A stretch of DNA of 64,000 nt from Malus domestica. Its lineage: Eukaryota; Streptophyta; Magnoliopsida; Rosales; Rosaceae. How positions within the stretch are numbered: the stretch's first letter is position 1; each line of letters opens with the position of its first letter. This document shows, in pieces, positions 33,322 through 45,966 of the stretch. Made by a program: the position numbers and the translations under genes. The DNA is taken from contig NC_091664.1 of the NCBI RefSeq assembly GCF_042453785.1, positions 3,274,501 to 3,338,500 of the forward strand, given 5' to 3'. The notes under the pieces are model-generated. The model was given only the letters and a program-made list of their open reading frames with translations, ran no database searches and was not told the origin of the DNA.

Positions 33322-35303
33322 TGGACACCACCACCACTCGAAGATTCAATCTCCTCCTCCTCCTCCTCCTCCTCCAATTTGATTTTTAATCCAATCTATC
33401 AACTCCAATTCAATCAATCCAACGTCGAGTGAGGGAGAAAAGAAAGGGAAGAGAATTGATTTATTTATTTTTTCAATTGTTTTTTTAATTTTTAATTTTA
33501 ATTTTTCTTTCTTCGTCCCTCTGCTCCTGAGAAAAAAAAAAAAAGAAAGCTGGAAATGGCTGAAATATTGAATTATTTATTTGTTTGTAGTTGTATATCT
33601 GCCTGACGTGATGCTGAAGACTGGTAGGCAGATAGAAGAGAGGAGGTGACGGCAAAAGTAGGGAAAACATGTCAACAACTATATGGAAAATTACTGAACG
33701 GATTCACCGTCACCGTGCCATCCGATAACAATACGACTCAACCAATTTATTGTTATTCTGTTATTCTGGTAAAAAGGATAATAACACGACGGATTCATTG
33801 TCGTTCTGATATTCTGATAATACAATGTCAATTGTAAGTTTTTTAATATAAAATGAATATGACGGTGAATCAGTTTTATATAAGGTGCTCTTGAATTTTG
33901 CGCCCAAAACAAATTCACCCCAACTTTGTAGGTCTAAAATTTAACCCTTCAACAATGCTAACCGTCAAATAACTTTGCACTCGTACGTGGTTAAGTGTGG
34001 TCAATTCACTATGGCGAGCTTGGATGAGGGACTTTAAAGTTCTTAACGTTTAGGCTAAATTTCCTTGTAATGCGGTACAAAAATTAGATAGAGGAACATG
34101 AGAATAAAACGCAATACATCTGAGAGAACTTTCAAATAACACATTAAAAAAATAATGCATTTTAGTGATTTAATAGTCGCTTTGTATTGTTTGAGTAGTT
34201 CGCTGGTAGTATTTTTGTAGTGCATTTTTAATAATCGAGTATAAATTCGCTTTATACTTTCAAATCCCTTGTAAACGAGAGTTTTTTTTAATGTATCCGA
34301 AATACGCGGTGGTGCACAATGTCATTATATAAGTGAAGGGCTACTTAAAAAAAAAACTTCCCTCTGACGTATGTAGCATAATATCCATTCTCACCACGCC
34401 AATCACTAAATCTCATGTTCCACCGCAAACAACACTTATCGATCCACAATTGTATTGAAATAAGTCTTAATATCCTCGGCAAACAGATTTTGAGACTTCA
34501 ACATATTTTTGACACGCCCGTTGAGACCTTGTATAATCAACCAAGAAAATGCCTACTTTTGTCTGAATATTTCTCTTTAGCTTAAGTATGGAATTAATTT
34601 TCCTTTGCTTGAGATAAGGAATATATGTTTCATCCATTTTTTGTTAACCAATATTCCTTGACATTCCAGCAGAAGATGAATGGCCACCCTATTGAGATTT
34701 GTAAATATAAAGACTCGTTTGAAAGTATTTTTAAAATGACTGAAAGCGTTATAATGAGAATGGTTTTAGAACCAATCCTTAGTAAAAATGCAAGTGAATC
34801 TTAGAAGCACATAACTAATGCTGCTTGCATGAAGCACTAAAGTGTTTTTGGAACTCAAAAACACTTCCACCAAAAGCAGTTTCAGCCATTTTAAAAGCGC
34901 TTTCCAAACGAATGCTAAATGTCATGCCATACATGTCTCATGCATGCAAAATAAATGAAAGGCAAAAGAAGATTTTCATAAAAGTACTTTATTTGGTAAA
35001 TCAACAACACAGATTATCGTCATAGCTCTTTTCTGCAGCAGGTATTCGACATCATAGGTCACATTTTTCGCTTTCTAAGATCGATACGGAGAGGGTTCAA
35101 GTCAACTATTAGATTCTGATGGGTAATACCACCACTACCTACACTGAGGCTGTATGATGCTGCTGTCGATGTATCACATTTCCGACGAGCTGATATGCTT
35201 CATGTTCATCTTGGTTTCGGAATCTGCTGTACCTAAACACTACAGGATCACTAAGCTGCACATGTTGTAAACCCCCTGGTAAAATCTCCAAACTTCTTAT
35301 AAT
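33322..35303. other. Spacer between SPPL and P4H1
   Basis: The SPPL promoter and 5' UTR are at the left (about 33322-33640), and the P4H1 3' UTR at the right. An inverted pair, GGATTCACCGTCA (near 33701) and TGACGGTGAATCAG (near 33859), suggests a small MITE. One clearer MITE is listed separately. No gene is seen. Confidence 0.5.
34711..34914. mobile_element. Palindromic MITE
   Basis: About 204 bases. The left arm GACTCGTTTGAAAGTATTTT...AAATGACTGAAAGCG is inverted in the right arm (GCAGTTTCAGCCATTTTAAA...CCAAACGAATGC). The centre has inverted GAAGCAC motifs. No coding capacity. The target duplication is not resolved. Confidence 0.65.
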
Positions 35304-38300
35304 CTAAGAGGTACGTTTTTGCCTCATCCATTTTGTAGCCGACCACTTTTCCCCGGATAGTACCTCACATCCTCCATGTATGCTCGTCGGATCCTCTTTT
35401 CCTTCAAGATTCTGAAAGAAGCAAGTAAAATAAAATTCACATGGATAGAGGTCAGACTCCGTTAGAAAACTAGAAACTTCGAAATTGCATTTCACAACTG
35501 TACTAAAGGCAAACTATCATTTCGTTTTCAGCAATGCAAACATAGAATTTTACATATCTTAAAAATGGTCAAGGGACCGAAGGCACACCCGGAAAATAGT
35601 ATAAGAAATTAAGGAACCTTACCATGCTCCAAAAAAGTACTGCATCCCCTTTAATTGGCTTCACAGACAAACCTGTGGCAGCTCTTCCACCGCAGGTACA
35701 TTTACCTGAACTAGCCTGAAATTCCACACAAGTTAACACATAGATTGGCAATGCGATATTCTACATACATTACATGCAAAACTGACGGTAGAAAGACTGA
35801 CCACAAAAGAAATAGATCGAAAGACAACTAATGATTTGCATAATTATATATTTAAATCCCATGTTTTTAAGTCCCTGATGTAATATATAAAAAATAAAAA
35901 TAACAATGTCAGGTACAGTAAACTTCTCTTTCCAAAAAGATGCTTGATAAAATGCCTCAAATAAGCGATTCAGAAGCAAAGTGAACACCTTGGTGCACAC
36001 CGTACCCTACCCCCTTCTCCCCTCCAAACCGTGTTCCACTACTCCCAAATAATTTTAGCACGTATATTTGCCTCTTTTAGCCTTCGTAATTTTAGCATCA
36101 AAATCTATACCTATCGAAGATAACATCAAAATATAGCATCAAATCAAAAGACAGATTACCGTAGGGAAGATGGTTTCTCCGCCCTCAACATTATCACTCA
36201 AATACATCAGAATTGTTGCTACTCGCTGACCACCACGTTTCAAGTTAAACTGTCAACAAAAAATCAAGTAATATTTAGATTCCTAATGTTATAACATTAA
36301 AAAATTGAAGGATTGACTGCAATTACGGGATACTAATTCTTACAAATGCAGGGTAAAGAAACTTACAGTGTCAGAGAAGTAGTCATGGTGAGGTCTGTAA
36401 TACTGATCCTTTTCGTACCTGTGCTGCTCCAGATGTTAGTCTTGATACTAAATATATTGCTCAACATTTTCATGAAACTCACCACATCTTATCTAAATAA
36501 GACACCCACCTTAAAACTTGAATGAGCTCCCCATTTTCTATTGGCACTTGAGAAAACACAGCAATACGCTTTTCAATTGCCTAATGACGAAATAGAAAAA
36601 GAGGACAGTTAGAGTTCTGCTTTCTGCTTTACCACAAAGAACAATGGTAACCTAAATGCTAAAAAGTGGACATCACAGATACTTCACAAACACACACACA
36701 TATGCACACAAGGAAGCAAATGGCTGACACATATGGAGGGTTTCCCAAGTAATATGCATTGGCGGGCAGAGGCTGTGGATGTTATTCATATGAATTGTTC
36801 AAGTTTTTGGCAGATCAATCTGCCAAAACAACAACTTCCATATCTTCATCCCAAGAACTCACTGGTACTCCTCAAAGAATGAGGCCCAGATATCATATAT
36901 ACACAGAAACCTCCGGATTTCTTGTCAATTGCTCATTGTTCTATGGTCATGTTAAATAGTCCCCACTTTGGTACAAAAAGGGCTCTTGGATACCAAGAGA
37001 AACCCTCCTGGAACAAGTTCTGGAAGGCCTTATGCATCCATTTAGAAATTAGAACCGACTATCAAGATTAAAAAATTAAGAGTTCGTGATAGCATTCCTT
37101 TACATTCAACAAGATTTTTTTTAACTGCCTCCATTTTGAACCAACACAAAAATGACTAAATTTAATTTCCATCTTAATGCTTAAATCTTCCTCGTCATAA
37201 CATCATTGTATGTTCTACATACATCACAAATGAATAAGCGTGTATGCTGTAGTCGGTGAATTTGAAAAAGATAAAATGAACACACAAAAGAAGATCTCAA
37301 ATTTGGATGCCTTTCCAATAAGAAATGAGATCTGTATATTATTCACAGCATGATGGTATGAATTTAAGACTAGCCTACAGACCAACGATGATAAACAAAA
37401 TATTCAAATCAAATAATGAATAAACACCCTGAACTTGGAACCTTTAAGAAAACAAAAATAACATTTAGTATCTTCTGAAGTATAAAATTATAAATATGAA
37501 TCTGAATGCCATATGGAAGAGAGCTGAACTTAAAACAAAAATTAACCTGTATCATCGGGTACTTTTTCTCTTCGGGACTCAAGAACATACCAGAACTTGT
37601 GCGAACATTACTCTTTATTCCCTGAAAAAATGGTACATAATACGATCAATTATGCACTTAAATGAACAGGAAGAATATCAAACAATAAATATAATATATA
37701 TATATATATATATGTCTGTGCATTCGATTAGAGTTTGATATACAAAAGATTCATTTAGAGATCACTTTGCTATCTTGTTGATGAAAAGTAAGGACATTTT
37801 CATCAGGTTCTCTATCCAAATAACACATTTTATTAAATAGATAAACACAAAGATATCATACAGAAGTCAATTGTAAGTAACTATATCAAAGCATTGTCCT
37901 TTTCTATCCAAAATAGTAAAGTTGTGGCTATTCTAATAAAGCATGCATAAAACTGGAAAAAAGACTAATGAGTAAGCCTGTGAAATTAAGTGAAGTCATG
38001 CCCTAAGATGGAGGGTTATCTGATACCGGGGTGTATGATAATTCGTAGGGCATCCTGCGTACCTTTCCTGTTCTTACGTCCACTACAGTGGAGACTTGAA
38101 GGCGAGGGGAGGCAAGAGTTCTAAGGTAGTCACATTCCTGAAATGGCCATAAAAACTTTCACTTTCACTTAACTATATAAAGGAGCTTCTTAAAAAACCA
38201 AAGCTGCTCAATAATAATGCAAGAACCTTCAATATTTCACCAGAAGTCAAATTTAATGTGCTACCAAACAACATAGATCAGCCAGCAAATGACAGCTTAA

Positions 38301-41300
38301 GACTAATAAGCAATTGCAGAAAATCTATCAGAACTTGGGAATTCCAACTTTGGTACTAATACTTTTTGGGGCCATTAATCATTACCCCCCTTTTCATTAC
38401 TTCATTATGTCTTTACCACCTGGTTCTGTTCTTTTTTTTTATCTTCCCCCACCAACAATTTGACGCGCACAGAATCACGAGCCAACACAATTACATCCAA
38501 ATACGTTTCCTGCCAAGCTTCAAAGAAGCATACTTTTTTGTTTTAAATAATATTTTGAAATCCAATGTAGCCCAACTCCAAACTACAATGAAAATAATTT
38601 TAAATTCCTTTATTATTATTTTTTTTTTGGTCCAATTCACTTTAAGTTATTGTTTTTTTAAAGGTTAGTATAGATCATTTTAAGTTAGTATAGTCCCTTC
38701 TTTCAAAAATAAAATACAGACTTAAACAATTACACAATTGCACGATTACAAACTTGCACAATTACAGACTTACACGATCACCCTATTAAACCATTACTGT
38801 AAACAGTAACTGCATATTCTCACCAAACAATTATAGTTCGGTAACCCTGAAAACAATTCCAGTTTTCACTATAGACAATTACAGTTAGTTACTCCTGCAA
38901 ACAATTACAGAAAAGCTACCCTTAAAAACAATTACGGTAATCACATGTCCAACAAAAAATTACAAATAGTTAGAACTTAAATGGTGGAGTGTTCTCTTTT
39001 ACTGCAGAACGAAAGTGGATATGAGACCCTTATGGTTGCTAACAACAAAGGTTTTAATCATTATTTTAATTTAAGTGAACTTCATTGACTTGTGGGTCCA
39101 ACTTAATGCATGTACTTGGGCATGGTAGAATATTGTAAGAGTTAAGAAACATCATGCCACATGAATAGAGGCAATTCTGTTATAAGATATAAGCATACCT
39201 CCATGCTCAAGAACTTATGAAGTACAATTATTCGAGGCTCCCAGCTGATTACTTCAGGTTTGACCTACATTGAGAGAATAAGAAAAGAAGAAATCAAATT
39301 CTATTTACTAGAAATTATAATGAGGTATATTAGTCCGGCTTCATGTTTGTATGCACAGAGAGAGAGAGAGAGATGCATCTCAGATGTGTTCTGCCTTTAT
39401 TTTTCTAGCGATAGGAAACTGAAGAAATACACAGATGTGTTATGCCTTTATTTTTCTTGCGATAAGAAACTGAAGACATACACAGTAGGGAACTAACACA
39501 GGGAAAGTGGTTAACTACAACATTCTAGGTACCGGAAAACATGATAGACCCATCAACTGGTGTCAACACTAGTTTAAAAGCTACTAATATCATTAACCTT
39601 ACTAACCTACAATTGTACAAGATTTTTTGGACAATCATACATTACTGCCTGCAATCACAGATATACCTGTACTTGTATCTAGATTGTTTCAGAAACTTTG
39701 TCCAACACCCTGTCATTGGATTAAATACCAATACTCACTTCTACGTGCACAAATCATAAAGATTTACAGCACGGTACAACTCCAGGTGGTAGACTATGAC
39801 TAGAAGGTTCAGACCTAATAGACCTAAGCAACAACAAATTATTTTAAGACATAGATTGCATAAGTGTGTCATATCACACATACTGCCCCCAATTATGAAT
39901 TGAAGGTACTCAAATGTCCAATTTTAATTGTCCTGTACATCAAATGATGCATGATATTTACTTTTAATTTTCTTTTCCAGCAGGCAGGGATTATCTGAAG
40001 TACTTGAATAAAAAATTAAAGCTAAACTTGCAAACATACATATCCCAGGCGTAAAATTTCTGCTTCTTTATCATTGCTCCAATAAGCACCTGAGAATTCA
40101 AAACAGAGGAAAGCAAATTAGATTAAAAAAAAATATTTGTAACTTAAGCAACAAATGTGGTCTATCTACCAAACTAAACATGATAAGAACCATACCAACC
40201 TCCGGGCAACTGACGATAACCATCACTTCCAAGCACTTTTCTAGGAGATGGAAACCCCGAGCCTAATAAACACCAAATTTTAAACAAAAATCATCACATT
40301 AACGATACAATAAGCATGATATCCACTTGCAAACAACCGTAAAATAAATATGACATCACTTACAATAAAGCAATACAAAGAAATTGTTCTAGATAATAAT
40401 TTAATCAACAATAAACAGGCTTTAAAAATACAAGATTGCAAGAATTATGCAACTAAACATATCAGTTCCATTGGTGTCCAATAGACCAAAAAAGAGAAAA
40501 ACCATAAAACGTTTAATCGATGAAATAATTCCAAAGATATGTACATCAACTGAAAGATATGTACCAAAAAAGGCATAACAAAGTCACAACCATGAATTTA
40601 ACATGCAAGTAAGACAGGGAATTAAAAGAAAATATATTTGTATAAGAATAAAGAACTAAAAGATACCGTATGAGTCTTCTAATCTTCGTATAAATGCCAA
40701 TTGAAACAAAGCACCTGTGAGTTAAACAAAAAAGGAATTCAGTAGATGCTTGTTTATTGAAAACCGAGTAGCACAATCAATTGATCTTCAAATGTTTAGC
40801 TTATAGAAAACTAAACTTAGCATATTATACAATACAATACAATACAATACAACGCAGAGCAAATAGAAGGTAGAGGTTCTCAAAAGACACAATGAAGATA
40901 GTTGGTAATAAAAAGGCCGGAAAATTCCCCAGACGGCAGTCCAGCACCTCCACCTTCTCTGTGTTCTGCATAATTCGTAGTACTAGGATATGGTGTGGTG
41001 CCACTGGCCCACGTGTCTCCCTGCTATTGCAAATTCCTGTTTAGAAGGAGGATATCAAATCTTTCTTTGTGTAAATTCTTTCATTTCTTTCATACTTCTA
41101 AACCCTCTATCTCCGAAACGGGAGTTTCTCTTAGCAAAACTATGAACACCAACATATTGGAAACGCATACCTCTACAATTAATGCAGCACATCCCAACCA
41201 ACTCCAGAGCTAGGGTAATCCGATAAATCTCGACCAAATATATTAGCATTTTTCACTCAAAAATATTACATCAAATACTATGCTCTTATTGACTACAACA

Positions 41301-41776
41301 ACAACTAACCAAGCCCTATCCCTCTAAGCGGGGTCAGCTGTTTGAATCCTAGAACGCCATTTAGCTCGGTTTACGCTAGCATTGACTATAATTTGAAAAC
41401 CATTTTTAGCCAGGAGCCATAACGATTTGCCCTAAGAATCCAAGTCAAAGGAAGCTTCTGACGGAGCTGGTAAAATTATGAATCTGAAGACTTGTTTGAT
41501 TACAAACCTTAAAGTATCCAATACCCAGATCAAACCCAGACAGGAGCTTTCGTTTGGTTCCCGAAAAACACGGGAAAATCGAAAGTACTAACATAGGACC
41601 AAACTCCAACCGTTTTCTGGGTAATCGCAGAATCCAAATATGCACAAATCAATCAAATGTATATGCATGTATGTAATCAAGACGAGAAATTGCTTCGATG
41701 GTTTGATTTTACCTATGATCATTCCGACAGTGACAAAGGTTAGCAGCCCGAATACAATCTTCATCGGAGCAGCCAT
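35304..41776 (-). CDS. P4H1: Prolyl 4-hydroxylase 1, membrane-anchored
   Basis: Twelve exons, complement(35304..35411, 35623..35715, 36160..36249, 36367..36418, 36510..36580, 37547..37621, 38063..38137, 39199..39264, 40040..40089, 40200..40262, 40667..40714, 41713..41776). They give 284 residues; Arabidopsis AT-P4H-1 has about 283. A type II membrane anchor (about 5-27) precedes a lumenal 2-oxoglutarate/Fe(II) dioxygenase domain. Iron ligands are H181 and D183 (HHD) and H261 (SIHGG); K271 is the expected 2-oxoglutarate-binding Lys. The enzyme hydroxylates proline in arabinogalactan proteins, extensins and signalling peptides in ER/Golgi and needs ascorbate. All ligands are present, so it should be active. 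The introns hold retroposon and tandem repeats, but exons look intact. Its promoter faces the TE-rich spacer. Confidence 0.94.
39381..39482. repeat. 51-base tandem duplication in P4H1 intron 4
   Basis: Two adjacent copies, both beginning CAGATGTGTT and containing CTTTATTTTTCT and GAAACTGAAGA, differ at a few bases. They are preceded by a short (AG)n run. Probably slippage or unequal exchange. Confidence 0.8.
41296..41380 (-). mobile_element. 85-base RTE-type LINE tail in P4H1 intron 1
   Basis: Flanked by ATTGACTA at both sides (41288-41295, 41381-41388). The minus strand reads NRAKWRSRIQTADPA followed by a stop and a (TTG)n-like end, the C-terminal end of plant RTE LINE proteins. It is severely 5'-truncated. 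Confidence 0.75.
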
Positions 41777-42240
41777 GGTTTCCGGTGAGAGAAAGATAGA
41801 GAGATTGCAATCAGGAAAATCAAAATGCTAAGAAAGAAGAATTCTGCAGTCTTAAACAGTTGCCAGCACCAGAACCGGGCACTTGTTGAAAAGTCATGTC
41901 CCGGCGTTAGTCAATTACTTTCTCTGTTTTTCCTTTGTTTTTTTTTTTTTTTTAGCCGTTTTCAGTCTTATTTTCTGACATGATTTTTTTGGTCAATTTT
42001 CCTAACCAACGACCAACGAACAGGGATAAATTTCTTTCGTCAACTGCGGCTTGGAGCGCTCCGCACGGTACGAATGTCTGTTCCCACTGTTCGGGATTGG
42101 GATGCATCTTATATGATTTTAAGTTAAATTAGTTCGAATTGTCATGGCAGTAATTGATGGGGAATTCTTATGAGAAATAGATGTACCGATGCCAATAATT
42201 TAGATAAATATTATGTTTTTTTTTTCTTTTCTGAACAAAT

Positions 42241-42463
42241 GATATTACCTACACTAAGGAGAGGGGTGGAGCTTAGCATTACAATAGATTAGCAATAATG
42301 TGGTTCAAGTTCGTTTTGGCGAGAATCAAACTTAAGACATCTTACTTACAAGTGAAGAGAAAAATCAATAATATGGTTCAAGTTCGTCTTTGACGAAAAT
42401 CAAACTTAAGACATCTCACTTAGAAGTGAAAAGAAAAATCACTAAACTATAGTACTAAGTGAC
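42241..42463 (-). mobile_element. tRNA-derived SINE, dimer-like copy (a)
   Basis: On the minus strand, TTAGTACTATAGTTTAGTGA starts the element, followed by AAGTGAGATGTCTTAAGTTTGATTTTCGTC (B-box region). The 5' half is present twice in tandem. It belongs to the same family as the copies at 43421, 45357 and 45533. Confidence 0.65.
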
Positions 42464-42529
42464 AAATACTATGTCTCTTTTATTCTTGTGAAAGTAGATA
42501 AATACTAAATTGGACTGGGGGTTTTACAC

Positions 42530-42780
42530 TGGACTAGCTAGGACTAATAACCCATGTTTGGTATAGCAAGAGACTAAGTTAAATGGGATTAGCTCAGACT
42601 CGTGTGGACTCCGAACCTCACTAAGTCGCCTAAATTAGTCCCACACGAAAGCAAGGTATTGCTAAGAACCTCACTACGCTGCCTTCTCTCACTACGCCTC
42701 CTTCGCGTGAACTGGTGAGAGCCAAGTATTGTTCTTCGTCAAAGCCATCGATCATTGAGTGAGCTTCATCCAGAACAAGT

Positions 42781-42827
<47 letters not shown>

Positions 42828-43400
42828 TGGATTGATATGAGAATTGGGTGCTTCGAAGAGAATGCTAGAAGAAGAGGAAACATATTTGCAAATCACGGTT
42901 GCTAAATCGTGGTTGGAGGAGGAGGGTGGGTGTCGTGGCTTGCTTCGAATTTGCAGATCGGTAGGAGAAAACAGGTATACAACTATTTGTTTTCATAATT
43001 GGGATGATGATGGGATTAGCAAGGCCATGGCAAATGAAGAGAGATGGAGAGGTGTGAAGAAGTGAAATTGATGAACTTAATTATTATTATTTTTTTGTAA
43101 TATATTAGAATTACCATGATTATCTTGAAGTTCATCAATTTAAAAAGTAAAAGAAAAAAAAATGGAGGAGATCTAAATTTAATTATTTAGATTAGAATGT
43201 GAAATTTAGTTTTTTATAATTAAATTTAAAAAATTAAAATTTAGTCTTAATCTGACACTACACAAAACGCTTCACAACTTTAATACTGCTTAGTCCAAGC
43301 TAAGACAATCTAGTTTAGTCCATGAAACTAGTCCAATTTGAACTAATCTAGTGCAACAAATGCACCAATCTCCTGGGAGATAGTGAACTAAATCTCATTC
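42530..43400. mobile_element. Possible non-autonomous DNA transposon
   Basis: The ends share GGACTA/TAGTCC-type motifs in inverse orientation (left CTAGGACTAATAACC and GTTTGGTA; right TTAGTCCATG and GTGCAACAAATGCACC). The inside holds a (TC)n tract (42784-42825) and a minus-strand frame of 88 codons with a coding-like run LVLDEAHSMIDGF. Limits and superfamily are uncertain. Confidence 0.3.
42784..42825. repeat. (TC)21 microsatellite
   Basis: An uninterrupted CT/TC run of about 42 bases within the possible transposon. Confidence 0.95.
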
Positions 43401-43420
43401 CCTAAAACTCCTCTAGCATG

Positions 43421-43580
43421 CCACTTAGTACTATGATCTAGTAGTATTCTTTTTTACTTGTAAGTGAGAGGTCTTAGGTTCGATTCTCGTCAAAGGCATT
43501 TTAAACACATTATTATGGCAAGCTCATCGGAAAGCTTAACCCACTTCCCACTCCCTTAATGTAGATAACTATCGATTGTT
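43421..43580 (+). mobile_element. tRNA-derived SINE, copy (b)
   Basis: Begins CCACTTAGTACTATGATCTA, with A-box-like TAGTAGTATTC and B-box GGTTCGATTCTC. It ends near TAATGTAGATAACTATCG. The order and both boxes match copies c and d. It sits just left of the hAT derivative. Confidence 0.8.
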
Positions 43581-43626
43581 CAGAAAAAAACTCCTCTAAC
43601 TGTTTCCAATTCACTTGCCCTTGGAG

Positions 43627-44839
43627 CAGTGGCGAAGCCACGTGAGGGCGAGGAGTGGCGGCCGCCACTCCCCTCGCCGGAAAACAGGACTGAAACTCTG
43701 GGTCAGTCCTTCCCCTCGCTGGAAAACCCACTGGTTCAGTAGTTCAGTTCAACCCTCATTGTCTGTCTCGGTGGTGATGGTGATATGCAGACTGCCCTTT
43801 TTTTAAAACACCCAGGCCAAAACAACGTCGTTTTGGTCCTGGTAAAAAATAAAATAAAAAATAAGTGAAACGGCACCGTTTCGTATGTTTGGAATCAGAG
43901 TCTCAGTGTCGTGTTCCATCCCCTTTTCTTTTTCAATCTTTCTGCCAATCATAGACAATAGCAGAGCAAAGTTGCCCCCTCAAACCCCAGCAGTAACAGA
44001 AGAATTTTTTTTTTTTTAAATTCCCATTGGCATTTTTCCTTGCCGCACCAGCCACTCTCCATTTCTTCAACCGCTAAGCCGTCGGCTTCCAACCTTCAAA
44101 GGTTAAATTTTTAATTTTTAAATTTATAATCCATAATCTTAATTAATTATTTAATATGAATTTTGTTTAATTGGTATATAATCTTTTGGTAATGCAATAA
44201 TATGGTTGTTGATTATTGATATGATTCTATGATTATTGATATAAAATTATGAAATTATTTTTTAGGGTGAAAATTAAAATTTGAATTCTTGATTATTGAT
44301 TAATTAGTTGATTATACAATTATTCATATGATTAGTTGAATTGAATATTTATTTATTGAATAATTTGTATGCTCATTGGTATTGATTAAGTTGGATTAAT
44401 AATTATGCATATTAGTATAGTCTACTATAGGATTAAGAATCTAAATTTTTTTTTTCCTCTCCATTTTACAGTAATGTAATTGAACGATACTATAAGAAAC
44501 AATGCTTAAATCCTCCTTCAAACATTTCGGGTCCTCCTCCTCCTTCAAATATTCCAAGTGGTCCTCCTCCTCCTTCAAACATTTCGGGTAGTCCTACTCT
44601 AGGATTAAGTGATAGCATGTTTATTTATATTGAAAGAGATGTATTTGCTTTTATTGATAATGAGCCTATTATGCGACGTTTTTATGATATGAAACCTCGC
44701 AAGCAACAATTTTAATTTGTTTTTATTGATAAATTATGGAAGACATACTATATAAAAGAATTTGATTGTTGCTATTTTTTTGAACCTTGCAATCTTTTAA
44801 CTTCGCCCCTCCCTCCGTGAATTCCTGGCTTCGCCGCTG
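43627..44839 (+). mobile_element. hAT deletion derivative with a transposase tail remnant
   Basis: 1213 bases flanked by a perfect 8-base duplication CCTTGGAG (43619-43626, 44840-44847). Ends are CAGTGGCGAAGCCA and the inverse TGGCTTCGCCGCTG. Near the right end (about 44604-44715) a plus-strand frame reads SDSMFIYIERDVFAFIDNEP, then IMRRFYDMKPRKQQF and stop. This resembles the extreme C-terminus of TTF-zinc-finger hAT transposases. The catalytic core is missing, so the element is non-autonomous and arose by internal deletion. Confidence 0.88.
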
Positions 44840-45356
44840 CCTTGGAGTAGCTCAGTTGCTCGCCTAGGCAAAAATGAACTACCCCAGGCCCTAGACCATG
44901 TGGAACAAGGTTGACACTGATGGGAGCACAATTAAAAGTTATAAATAATTAATTACAAATACAAAAAAATGAATAATTTATATTTTATAAAAAGAATTCA
45001 TATAAATACTTAACTATGTTGTACATCACATTTCAATATTTTCAAATAATTTGAATCAATTTTTTGTTATTATCCAAAATTAAAAATATTTTATTTATAG
45101 TTTTATAAATAGATAAAAAATATTTTAATACCAATAGCCTAGGTTATTCAGTTTAAAAGTGGAGATATACTTGAGCAATTACTATTCACTTGCGAGGATT
45201 GAATTGGCTATTGCCCATGTGATTTTTTAAGGGTGCAAGTGCTATATGAACTTTGGCCCAATTGGCAGGGTCGATCTTGAGATTTTTTAAGCCTAGGGCA
45301 ACACAAAAAATGTGCCCTTTAAATTATTTTCATTAAAAAATAAAAAACGAAAAGCA

Positions 45357-45516
45357 GTCACTTAGTACTACGGTCTAGTGATAGTTTTTTTCACTTGTAA
45401 GTAAGAAGTTTGAGGTTCAATTCTCGTCAAAGACAAATATAACCGCATTATTGTTAGCCTATTGTGAGACTTAGCCCACCCCCCACCCCATGTAGATAAT
45501 ATTGTTTGTTTTCTGT
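45357..45516 (+). mobile_element. tRNA-derived SINE, copy (c)
   Basis: CACTTAGTACTACGGTCTAG start, A-box-like TAGTGATAGTT, B-box GGTTCAATTCTC, then GTCAAAGACAAAT, CATTGT/TATTGTGAG and CCCCATGTAGATAATATTGT at the end. It is one of two nearly adjacent copies in the same orientation. Confidence 0.8.
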
Positions 45517-45532
45517 CACCCTTGTCCTTTTG

Positions 45533-45690
45533 CCATTTAGTACTACAATTTAGTGATATTCATTTTCACTTGTAAGTGAGAGGTCTTAGGTTCGATTATT
45601 GCCAATGGTGAATTTGAATCACATTTTTGTTAGCCCATTGTGAGGCTAAGCCTATCCACTTACCTTTAATGTAGATAATATCGTTTGTTA
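45533..45690 (+). mobile_element. tRNA-derived SINE, copy (d)
   Basis: Same landmarks as copy c: CATTTAGTACTACAATTTAG, AAGTGAGAGGTCTTAGGTTC, CCCATTGTGAGGCTAAGCC, TAATGTAGATAATATCGTTT. The B box (GGTTCGATTATT) is intact at its core. It ends in an A/T-rich tail. Confidence 0.8.
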
Positions 45691-45778
45691 AAAAAAAAGA
45701 TCAGTGATGCTCTTGTGCCAATAGAATTAATTACTTTTATACCAAATTTACCATAGCAATCAGCCCCATTATTTTTTA

Positions 45779-45915
45779 GGGAACTTTAACGAAAAGCACC
45801 CGGTACTGTTTACTTTAACGAAAAACCACATTTTTACACTAAAAAGTCAATTCTGGTACTATTCACTTTACCTTTTATTTTGTCCGTATTATTAAAACCC
45901 TTTTCATTAGTTTTC
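45779..45915 (-). mobile_element. Mutator-like MITE, copy 3, upstream of TOM40
   Basis: Reverse orientation relative to copies 1 and 2: GGGAACTTTAACGAAAAGCA to CTTTTCATTAGTTTTC. Flanked by a perfect 10-base duplication TTATTTTTTA on each side. It ends about 50 bases upstream of the site II element of the TOM40 promoter. Confidence 0.9.
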
Positions 45916-45966
45916 TTATTTTTTACTGCGTTCCTATTTTTTTTACCCAAAAACGCGGCCACCAAC

